Shown: positions 55,918 through 64,000 of the stretch, piece by piece
Layout of the letters: every line of letters begins with the position of its first letter
How positions within the stretch are numbered: position 1 is the first letter of the stretch
Assembly (NCBI GenBank): GCA_024760905.1
Contig: CM045733.1
Coordinates: forward strand, 16,544,501-16,608,500
Direction: 5' to 3'
Length of the DNA stretch: 64,000 nt
DNA from: Plotosus lineatus
Taxonomy: Eukaryota; Chordata; Actinopteri; Siluriformes; Plotosidae
Notes under the pieces: model-generated
Databases searched by the model: none
What the model saw: only the letters and a program-made list of their open reading frames with translations
What the model was told of the DNA's origin: nothing
Translations under genes and position numbers: made by a program

Positions 55918-56494
55918 CAGTGCTTCTCAATTATTTTTAGTGGCGCCCCCTCTAGGAAGAAAAAAACATTTCACACCCCCCACCGCCCCACGAGCGACTA
56001 TAAATACTGTAGTATTATTTGTCTGTTAAATTGTTATTAGGACACCTCTGCTTAACATTGTATCTTTAATATTAAAAGAAAGAAAGAAATATAGTTCAAC
56101 TTACAATAAAGAAAAACTTCATTAACATTTTTAAATTTGTAACAGAAAAAGATTTAAAGTGCACCAATGTGCCTGAAATAAAAAAATACATCCTTATTTA
56201 AACTCACTCAACTTATTTATGTTAATATTTCCATCTCTCTCCACCTTTCTTTGTTCCTGTTAGAAATTTTTCCGTATTGTTTCTTGAAGGGTTGTTGACT
56301 GCACTTCATATTGTTTGCTCGTGCGAAAAACCATTACACCATAGCACAACAATGAAAGCGCCACTGCCAACTACTGGAGTGGAGGTGCAATTACACTTAA
56401 TTCTCGTGCACAATTCCAGAAGAGCATGTTTCCCAGGGTCACACGCATTCCCCCCAGGATCACACCGGTGTGCCCCACTATTTGAGAAGCACTG
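55918..56494. mobile_element. hAT-like MITE, same family as 2374
   Basis: Ends cagtgcttctcaattattt and, reversed, cagtgcttctcaaatagtgg. The 8-bp duplication is cattatat / cgctatat (two mismatches). A single unit of 577 bp without the tandem duplication seen at 2374-3463. Confidence 0.88.
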
Positions 56495-57654
56495 CGCTAT
56501 ATTCATGTTGAAATACTTTTTATGAGCCAGATATTTTAAGCAAAAAAAAAGTGCGGTTGAGTGCATGCATTGAAGTTTAATACAGAGGAAATGTGCACTT
56601 GACTTCATTGGGCATGACTGCAATGAATCATTGGAATCCCTAGTTGTAGCTCAATCAAGGTTTTGTACTGAGGCTACAGTTCTTAGGTCTGTGTATTTGC
56701 GATATGTTTCGAGAAGTAATGTGTTTTCATGTTCAGGGATCTTTTCCATTCTCGTTCACATTCTGATTCACCTTTCACTGTGCTGCAGAATCGGGTCAGG
56801 GACAGAAGCATTATTACAGCTTCCATGTATTGTTTTTGAAGTCATGGAACAATACAAATCAATTATCTCAAACTGTCTGTTGTAGGAATATCAGGCAGAT
56901 TTTATACAGATCCAGTGGCACTAGTTGATGTGTTTGTCAGTTCTCTTTGCTGTATCCTTTTTCATATACCGTATTTTCTGGACTATAAGGCGCACTTAAG
57001 TCTTTAATTTCAAAAAAAAAAAAAGCTGACAGTGCGCCTCATGATCCAGTATGCCTTATGATCCGGTACGCCTTATGTATGGATGCAGCCTTGGCTCCAT
57101 CTCACTGACTCCGTCAAAACCCAAGAACAAACTCAGAACTCAGAAACAAATTCAGAACTTGCCATCATTCCAGTGGATTAATGAAAGAACTTCAATTGCT
57201 AGATATTGGTGTCCAGGTCGTTAGTTAGAAAGATCCGAGCTTTATGTACAAATACCAGGATAAAGCATTGCTACAGGTGTCCTCCTGAGACCTCGGATTA
57301 ACCTTCTTGAATTTAAAGTTACATTGATACAGCTCCTTAAGAGTAATGACTTCCGTTCTGTAATCAACACAATACTAATGTGCTGTCTATTTAAGGGGCG
57401 TGGCTAAGAGAAGGTCATGACCCAGGAAGACTTCTAATCTCCGTCTCTATTGATCTGACTCCATGCGCAAGGAAACAATAGATAATAAAATATAATAAAA
57501 AATAATAGAGGGATCCGGGCTTTATGTCCAACTCACACAACTGTTAAAACTCGGACACTGAAGATGAAGAATTTGATGGATTTGTGTAAGAGGAATGAAC
57601 TGAAAATTAAAATGAAGCGATGTCACTGTGTTTTGCTGAAATGATTCATTATAC
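56495..57654. other. cnot4 intron with a short DNA-element end
   Basis: At about 56968-57090 lies ccgtattttctggactataa, then cgccttatgatccgg, a widespread vertebrate inverted-repeat element whose other end I cannot place. The remainder is unique, without exon-like sequence. Confidence 0.5.
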
Positions 57655-57930
57655 ACAACAGGTAGTGCATGTTTTCTCCGTGCTTGTGTGGTTTTCCTCC
57701 AGGTGCTCCGGTTTCCTCCCACAATTCAAAACCATGCATAGTTGGTGAATTGACTGTTCTAAATCATCCCTAGGTGTTTGTATCAACAGTCATGTTGGCC
57801 CTGCGATGGCTTGGTGAGCTGTCCAGGGTGTACCCCGCCCTCACCCAGAATCTGCTGAGATGGGTGCTAGCCTCCCCGCAACCATAATTAGGATTATGTA
57901 GGTCCAAAAATCAATGAATGAATGAATGAA
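57655..57930 (+). mobile_element. SINE-C copy, head missing
   Basis: Body (ggtttcctcccacaattcaa) and a well-preserved L2-like tail ending in (aatg)n. Confidence 0.82.
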
Positions 57931-58384
57931 TAAAACAAATAGAATGAGAAAGGGAGGGATTTTTGGTCATGCTGTCAATGTAAACTTCAAATTTTCCTCA
58001 TACTGTATGGCTATTTTTTCAGTGAAATGTCCTCAATTATCCTCTAAATAGACAGAGAGACAGAAAGAGAGAGAGAGCCAACAGTGATTTCTTCAAACAG
58101 CCACCATGACTCAGCACTTGACACCATTAAAATATAACCAAATATGCCAGCACCCCTTTTCCCTCCATTTCAATTATGCTAATGCAGCAGATAAAGCAAA
58201 AGAGAGCTCAATTAATCATTCGAAAGCCCTTAAGGACATGTCAGTTTCAACTGTGAATTAAATGTCACTTTTAAATTGGTGGAACTGAAGCTACACCGGT
58301 CCAAACAACGACACTGACGCACTTGTGCGAATTTCGTTAATATGACACTCTGGAGAGAAAAAGATTCTTGGTAGGGTAGTGTAC
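57931..58384. other. cnot4 intron next to exon 58385
   Basis: Unique sequence. Nothing recognised apart from a GA-rich run at about 58053-58077. Confidence 0.45.
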
Positions 58385-58612
58385 CTGTGATGATTGCTGG
58401 GTCCATCCAGCTGGCCGTTCCATCCCAGCTCAGGCTGTGCGTGATGCCCCCTGTGTGGTTCACACCGGAGGAGGAGGAGGACGAGGAGGAGGATGAAGAT
58501 GAGGAAGACGAGTTGGGCAAGCCACCGAAATTGATGTTGATGTTGGGTAAAAGAGCTCGAAGGCCATCCTGCCACTCTTTGACATTTATACTCTCTACTG
58601 AATTACTGTTTT
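58385..58612 (-). CDS. cnot4: cnot4, penultimate coding exon
   Basis: Encodes 75 residues of the CNOT4 C-terminal region. The acceptor is ctatgcag|aaaac and the donor is cacag|gtacac. Phases fit exon 53075-53391. Signature segments are ESINVKEWQDGLRALLPNIN, INFGGLPN and SLSWDGTASWMDPAIITG. Between them lies a run of 15 serines (58477-58521) encoded by all four TCN codons, longer than the Ser/Pro/Asn stretch I recall from mammals. The intron to the next exon is about 5 kb. The preceding exon, which must join after a codon position 1 G, is not found up to 64000. Confidence 0.94.
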
Positions 58613-58796
58613 CTGCATAGACAAGAAAAAGGCAAGCAAAGGACAATGAGGAGCCGAGTGCAATACAGGGATCCATCACTTTCCGCGGTTAATTGCGACC
58701 GAGATCCCCAAGCAACCACTGAATTCCGCAAAGTAAACCCCCCCCCCCAGCTGACGTGTACAACATGTATGTGTATATAATATCAATAAATACATA

Positions 58797-60009
58797 CAGT
58801 AGGCCCTTGACTATTCTCAGTTTTGCATTTGCGGTTTGAGTATTCAGCTTGCACATGATCCAAATTCAGCCAATGGATGTCCTCCTTCCTGCTGATTGGT
58901 TGAAGTGATGCCCCTTTTTTCCTCATTCGCGCACAAGTTGGCAATGAGCCTTTTTTAGTGTGGTTTAATTACCAGTTAAGTTCTATGATGTCACTCAAAC
59001 GCCTGCTTAAGCACCAGAAAAAGATAATCAAGTTGGATGTCTCTTCTGAAGAAATAAAACTTTCTCCAGAAGAAACGACAGTTTCTTCTGAAGTCACGTC
59101 ATTGCTGAAGAGGAATACAGTAATCCTTTGAACTGTTGTAAAACACTCCACTATTAAAGTCTTTTTTTAATTATTATTCCAGTACATGACCTAAGGTAAT
59201 GTTTAAAATGTTTGTGTGGTATATTTTATTTACTGTGGTGTAGCATGTTTCTCATTGTGTTTTGTTTATCCAATGTATTACATTTCTTGTTCTTTTATGT
59301 CCTTTTTGTTGTGGTCTGTGTTTTGGGGACTTGGATTTTGGCGCTGTGCCTCTCACGAACTGTTTACTTCCTGAGGGGTGTGACTGAGCTGCTCGGGGAG
59401 CACACACCTGCATTCACTATTCTCATTTACTCCCAATAAACAAAAGCAAGCTCAGCTCTGCGCCAGAGGATTAACTCACATCATCATCACAGCTTCTTTG
59501 GTTTGTAACGCCTCTTACTCTATCACTCTAAAATTCTGTTTTGTACTTCGACTCCGGTGGCCGAGCTGCTCAGACTTAATGCAGTTAATACCTGAATTCA
59601 GTCATGTCATGCCTAATGCAATACAGTACGTTCCTCTAGTGGGCATTTTTGAAAACTACACTGCTGTATGTTTATAAAGAGAATACACTGAAAGGTGTTT
59701 TATGCGTATGCTGTATAATGTTTATATTTTAGCATCAATAAATATAACAGTAAAAATTGAAAAGTTTTTCTTAATCATTACTACATTTTACTACATTAAT
59801 ACTGTATTAATGAGTAAGACTGTCTATAGAATGTGTTTAAGAAGCATATTATAGCGCATGTAATAGATACATAGTATTTTGCTTACAGCTGCTGATTCGC
59901 ACACGTGACGTCATACATGGGGTTTTACTTCCGGGTACAGAACTCGCAGATTATCTCGATTCGCGGGAAGGCCTGGAACCGTACCCCCGCGAATGTCAAG
60001 GGCCGACTG
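58797..60009 (+). mobile_element. T family (Tigger/pogo-like) element, 1213 bp
   Basis: TA duplicated at 58795-58796 and 60010-60011 exactly within P6. Inverted ends are cagtaggcccttgactattc and, reversed, cagtcggcccttgacattcg. A short frame at 58985-59131 (LKHQKKIIKLD) aligns with the transposase start seen in the other T copy at 63371. The rest of the transposase is absent. Confidence 0.88.
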
Positions 60010-60038
60010 TATTCAACGCTATAAATGCTTATAACAAT

Positions 60039-60300
60039 CCCCCAGTGCTGCTTACTGGGTTATCAAAGGCGGGCCATGTCTCTCACTGGCTATGGTGAGA
60101 GGCATGTAAAAGAACCATTGCTGACTTTCGTAAAGAGTAGCTGCAAAGTCGTCAGCGTGTTTCTGTCCCTTGCTAAAAGTGTTGTGACAGGAAGGGCATC
60201 CGACGTAAAAACCTCTGCCAAATGAAAATGTGCGAATCAGATGATTTGCTGTGGCGACTCCCGAGTAAAAGGGAAAAAGCCGAAAGGAAGACAGACAGAC
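60039..60300 (+). mobile_element. Chimeric SINE-A with mini-RTE tail (copy 4), with target duplication
   Basis: 5'-truncated: begins in the SINE-A body (ccccagtgctgcttactggg), passes the shared junction (gtttctgtcccttgctaaaa) and ends with the mini-RTE module and gaaaggaagacagacagac. The perfect 15-16 bp duplication aaatgcttataacaa(t) lies at 60023-60038 and 60301-60316 and is P sequence. Confidence 0.95.
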
Positions 60301-60625
60301 AAATGCTTATAACAATAATTAAACAAAAAAAAAATCATGCATAAGATGTAAATAAAATATAAATACACACACATACAGACGTGCGCGCACACAGGTGTGC
60401 GTGCACACTTTCAGATGTGCATCTCACAACAATGTAAGTAGTTTTGATGGGAGGTTTTTCGGTTGTTTTTGTTGCATGATTGGCCTTGTTTTTGTGGCAG
60501 TTTCCTTAACTTTTCCCCCTATTCTTCCTTATTTTTTAAATTGATGAATATTTTGAAAAAAAAAATAAAAATTGTGATGCACTGAAGCCGTATGAATTGA
60601 AGCGCGAAGTAGCAAGGGATCCTTG

Positions 60626-60919
60626 TATTCTTAAAAAAGTACATTACACATTACTTCATGTACATCAAGGAAGAAATAGAAAGCAAAACAGAATTTTTTC
60701 TTCATTGAGACAGTCGGTATAACAGAGAGGCTGTGTGTGTGTGTGTGTGTGTGCCCAAGACACCCCATTTCATATGAATACTATAAGAGCATTAACTTTA
60801 ACTATCAGAATCAGCAATTTTTGTTCATTTATATTTCAGATGTTGATTAAAATCAAATCTAATTTCCTATTTCAGAATAATATGATAAAATAACAGCCTA
60901 TAAATTTCTATCCATCTAC

Positions 60920-60927
<8 letters not shown>
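60626..60927. other. cnot4 intron, no gene seen
   Basis: Short (TG)n at about 60733-60753, otherwise unique. Confidence 0.45.
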
Positions 60928-61007
<80 letters not shown>

Positions 61008-61008
61008 T
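60928..61008. repeat. (AC)n-(TA)n-(CA)n compound microsatellite
   Basis: About 30 TA units flanked by short AC/CA runs. Confidence 0.95.
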
Positions 61009-61009
61009 A

Positions 61010-61209
61010 AAACTGAACTGCGAAGAAGGAGGGGCACGTTTAGTCTGTCGCTTGTAAACAATGGACGCAGTGTCATTACGTCAGCGTACCATGTAGGTAA
61101 GTCTAAACTCAAAATTTGACTTGTTTTTTGAAAAGAACAAAAAAAAAAAAAAAAAAAACCTTAAAATCGAAAAACATAACGGATGAGCGCAAATCGAGGA
61201 GCATGTGTA
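61010..61209 (-). mobile_element. R family fragment
   Basis: Reverse strand reads gctcctcgatttgcgctcat, then tccattgtttacaagcgaca, matching the left 200 bp of the R element at 21438. Confidence 0.75.
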
Positions 61210-61340
61210 CACACACAAACACACACAAAAAAGAAAACTAACTGAGTACCATAATCCGTTCTATTAAACATACAGCGCTGTAGTTTTCAAAAATGGACAC
61301 TAGATTGAGGTATTGCATTATTATATTTTGCATTGCATTA

Positions 61341-62266
61341 CAATCGACCCTCTACTTAAGAAATTAATCCGTTCCAATGCCTTTTTCGTAACCTAGGGTT
61401 TTTGTAAGTAGAGGTGCATTTTACATGTAAAATGCGAGATTCGTTCCAAGGCTCCAAAGACTACCCCATAAACCCTTTAAAAATTATAAAAGTACACCAC
61501 TTTTGTCTGAAATGTGTTAAAAGTGAAAGAAAATTATTTTTTTTTTTAAATCTCTCGAACCACGAATCTCTCGAATCACAATGTTTTAAAGTCCGGGGGT
61601 TGGTGGTCTGAAAAACCCTCATCCCCACCCTCCTTCACGAGGTCCTTAAATATGGCGGTTGCTTTTTCCGAAATAATCGCCTCAGTCACTATATCTCCGC
61701 TTTTAATGCCTCCTTCTGCTTCAATATCGTTCCGAAATAATTGCCTCCATCACTGTATCTCCGCTTTTAAGGTCTCCTTCTGCTTCAATATTGTCCCGAT
61801 TGTAGAGGGGCTTCGGCCATACTCCTTTGCGATTTCGCTCAACCACATACCACTTTTGTATTTTTTATTATCTCCTGCCTCACTTCGATTAATAACGGAG
61901 CCCACTTCTTTTCGGTGTCACCGGGAATCACTTTCTTGGGGTCCATGATGAATGATGAAATATAACGCTGCAATGATCACTCTCAAAAAAAAAACAAATT
62001 TACGAGCCAACAGTCCTGTTCAACTCTCCTTCACGCATGTGTCAAACGGGAAGTATGGGTACAGGAAGTATGGGGACAGTTCAGCTCCCTCCTGGCCAAT
62101 GGGAGACAGTCAGTAAGAAAGCAATTCGTGCATTGTTTGTATTTTTGTTTTGGTACTTTTCGTAAGAAGAGGTTGTTTCGTATTCAGAGGGCGAAAATTT
62201 AGGAAAATATTTTTCGTAACCTGGATTTTTCATATTCAGAGGTTTTCGTAAGTAGAGGGCTGACTG
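61341..62266 (-). mobile_element. Q family (Tigger/pogo-like) element with transposase remnant
   Basis: Left end caatcgaccctctacttaag after TA. The reversed right end is cagtcagccctctacttacg. The arms contain the same ttcgtaac-rich sequence as the Q copy at 8776. It encodes the N-terminal part of a transposase on the minus strand. Confidence 0.85.
61620..61946 (-). pseudogene. Tigger-like transposase, N-terminal remnant
   Basis: Starts MDPKKVIPGDTEKKWAP, then IEVRQEII. After a frame change at an A-run it continues LSEIAKEYGRSPSTIGTIL and KQKET, the CENP-B-type helix-turn-helix of pogo/Tigger transposases. A partly repeated segment follows (EAIISEKATAIFKDLVKEGG). The catalytic DDE region is missing. 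In an intact element this domain binds the terminal repeats. Here it is a relic, in which the last ~60 bp of the segment are duplicated. Confidence 0.8.
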
Positions 62267-62271
62267 GATAT

Positions 62272-63181
62272 CAGGGGTCGCAACCCGTGGCTCAACTGCA
62301 AAAAGAAAATGCCGATTATTTACTCACATCGGAAGCACTTCGAGCTTCCAGGGGTAGTTAAACCAGCTTAAAGCAGAGTCCTGCAACGGTTGGGTCCCCT
62401 TTGAAAAATGCCCTTTTAGGGTTGAGAATTACATAGATGAAAATTAACAGTCATGGGTGTGGGCAGATATTTATTTGGTGTGGGTGGGGTGAATGTGTGT
62501 GCGTGTTCTTGATCTGCTGTACTGATGGATTTCCAAATTCTTGTGCTCATGGTAAAGAGTGCTCTCACGATCAGCCAGCAGCAGAGCAGTGAGCGAGAGA
62601 GATTTTTCTGCTGCCAGGGTTTGTCATCCAGGAACAGAAATCACAGCAGAAGTAAGAGACGGTGGATGGGATTTGTGACGCGTTCCACCAAAAGTAGGCA
62701 CTGGTCGCAAGTGACACACGGAGCTTGGGAGACGAAGTGCGGCTTATCCGGACTTCCGATCTTTCAAGTGAGCAAGTGCGCACTGAATACTTGTTTAGTA
62801 CACATCTGGCTGCAGCCCATCCCTCGCTTCATGGGATAGATATGCTTTTTCTTTATAAAAAATACAAGAAGGACTCGAACACATTCATTCATTTTCTGAA
62901 CCGCTTAAACCTAATTATGTCCACGGGGAGGCTGGTGATGTTTTTTTAATCTAAATGTTTTTGTTGCAAGCAGAATTGTAATTTAATTGTCTCTGCAGTC
63001 ATTTAAATCAATGCAACACATTGTTGTTTTATATTAACATGAAGGAAAAAGGGGGAAAACATTACACGCAGCGTTATTTGATTTTAAATGTCAAAAAATG
63101 ATTTGTGGCTCCCAGTGTTTTCTTTAAATGTTGAAAACGAGTCCAAATGGCTCTTTGAATGGCAAAGGTTGCCGATCCCTG
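62272..63181. mobile_element. hAT-like element, 910 bp
   Basis: Ends caggggtcgcaacccgtggc and, reversed, caggg(a)tcggcaacctttgc, the pattern of a widespread vertebrate hAT family. No convincing 8-bp duplication remains. It includes a reverse SINE tail fragment at about 62880-62935. The frames within show no transposase motif. Confidence 0.65.
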
Positions 63182-63284
63182 AACTAGAAGTATCCAGAAT
63201 ACTCAGGCAGGTTCCATTCTGAGCACCTTCTTAGCACTTCTGCAGCAAAACATTTTCATTCCTGAATCATATCAAGCAGTTCTA

Positions 63285-63573
63285 TTTTTTTTCATACAGC
63301 ATCATTACCTTTTTCTGGCGCTTCGGTGCCTTACCATAAGCCTGAGGAGGTGCGCAGCATTTGGGTGGCATGATGAAGATTAAGTGTAATTAAAAACAAA
63401 GACACTAAAAAAAGCACAGGCACAAAGTTTGCACGAATGAGGAAAAAGGGGCGTTACATCATCTTAACCAATCAGCAGGAGGTAGAACTGCCATTGGCTG
63501 AATTTGAATCATGTGATAGTTGCTCAGCAATCCGTGAATACGAGTGCAAAACCGCGAATAATGAAGGGCCTAC

Positions 63574-63575
<2 letters not shown>
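63285..63575 (-). mobile_element. T family fragment with transposase start
   Basis: The right border is TA plus the T terminus (reversed: cagtaggcccttcattattc). From 63371 on the minus strand a frame begins MPPKCCAPPQAYGKAPKRQK, the basic N-terminus typical of pogo/Tigger transposases, and is cut off after about 25 codons. Confidence 0.75.
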
Positions 63576-63608
<33 letters not shown>

Positions 63609-63630
63609 TTGTGGGGGTGGGGTGGGGGTG
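63576..63630 (+). repeat. (GT)n then G-rich run
   Basis: About 14 GT units followed by ggttgtgggggtggggtggg. Confidence 0.9.
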
Positions 63631-63631
63631 A

Positions 63632-64000
63632 CCCCTCACTACTTTGCATTTCAATTCATGCGGCTTCAGTGCATCATGTTTTTTTTTTTGTTTGTTTTTT
63701 TTTTTTTTTTTTAGATCTTCATTGAATTTTAAAATAAGGAAATTAAGGAAGAATTGGGGAAAAGTTAAGGAAAATGCCGCAAAACGAGGCCAATTATGCA
63801 AAAAATAAAAAACAACCAAACAAACAAAAAAAAAAAACCTTCAAAAATAGTTACAATTTTATGTGAATTTATTTATATTACATTTTTTAATGTGTTTATC
63901 TGTGTGTGCGTTCATCTGTATGTGTATTTTGATTTTATTTACATCTTGTGTATTATTTTATAATGTTTGTCATTATTAGCATTAATAACATTGAATTATG
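63632..64000 (-). mobile_element. P family MITE, copy P7, running off the window
   Basis: Starts near the terminus (acccctcactactttgcat), continues through the T/A-rich half and ends in ttagcattaataacattgaat, the family's centre. Confidence 0.8.

Larger units (their letters stand above)
58666..60625 (+). mobile_element. P family MITE, copy P6, with two nested insertions
   Basis: P sequence at 58666-58796, 60010-60038 and 60301-60625, TA on both sides. A T-family Tigger entered at tacaTA|ttcaacgc and a chimeric SINE entered 12 bases further on. Confidence 0.92.

Noticed and set aside
58230..58679. Single 149-codon minus-strand gene
   Set aside because: Only the central 75 codons between splice sites are cnot4. 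The N-terminal MMDPCIALGSSL part and the tail after ITG are intron read-through.
62525..62839. 104-codon plus-strand frame within the hAT-like element
   Set aside because: No transposase motif and no resemblance to a known protein. It lies in a decayed non-autonomous element.
58613..64000. An upstream cnot4 exon in the last 5 kb
   Set aside because: No frame with CNOT4-like sequence flanked by splice sites was found. The region is filled by P, T, R, Q and hAT elements.

Overview
The window is vertebrate nuclear DNA, almost certainly from a teleost fish. Two vertebrate genes are recognisable by their last exons, and almost everything else is a fish-type repeat landscape: tRNA-headed SINEs, RTE-type LINEs, a Tc1 element, Tigger/pogo-like and hAT-like DNA elements, and long (TG)n and (TA)n tracts. 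There is no sign of an operon, CRISPR array, phage or plasmid, and no true rRNA or tRNA gene.

Genes. The left part holds the last two coding exons of tmem178b on the + strand (8082-8219 and 14140-14390), a four-pass membrane protein of the TMEM178 family. The right part holds the last two coding exons of cnot4 on the - strand (58385-58612 and 53075-53391), the C-terminal tail of the CCR4-NOT-associated ubiquitin ligase. The genes are convergent, about 37 kb apart. The human orthologues both lie on 7q33-q34, so the window fits a block of conserved linkage. Positions 1-8081 are tmem178b intron and 58613-64000 are cnot4 intron. No earlier exon of either gene was found.

Repeats. I name families locally. 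SINE-A (about 340 bp, 18 copies or pieces) has a tRNA-like head, a conserved body and normally a tail like the one common to teleost SINEs and L2-type LINEs. SINE-B (4 copies), SINE-C (about 15), SINE-D (3) and SINE-E (2) are other tRNA-headed families. P, Q, R and T are Tigger/pogo-like TA-inserting elements. Several hAT-like elements have 8-bp target duplications. One Tc1 element is complete but its transposase is broken. Two near full-length RTE LINE copies (27155-30234 and 34620-37750) and several 3' fragments are present, all decayed.

Most interesting structure. Four SINE-A copies (43238, 44227, 47956, 60039) have lost the usual tail at one shared junction. In its place is an approximately 105-bp mini-RTE module that joins the RTE 5' end directly to the RTE 3' end. 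Three of these copies are flanked by 15-18 bp target duplications around the whole chimera, so it was mobilised as one unit. One chimera was later split by a 739-bp LTR-like insertion. Nested insertions elsewhere give a relative order of events: RTE inside P, Tigger and SINE inside P, and a 5-kb hAT-like element inside SINE-D.

A second candidate lies in repeat-free DNA at 38013-38995: a perfect RFX-type X-box between two divergent short ORFs. The minus-strand ORF encodes a 48-residue peptide with a good signal sequence, a strong start context and downstream poly(A) signals. Neither ORF is recognised.
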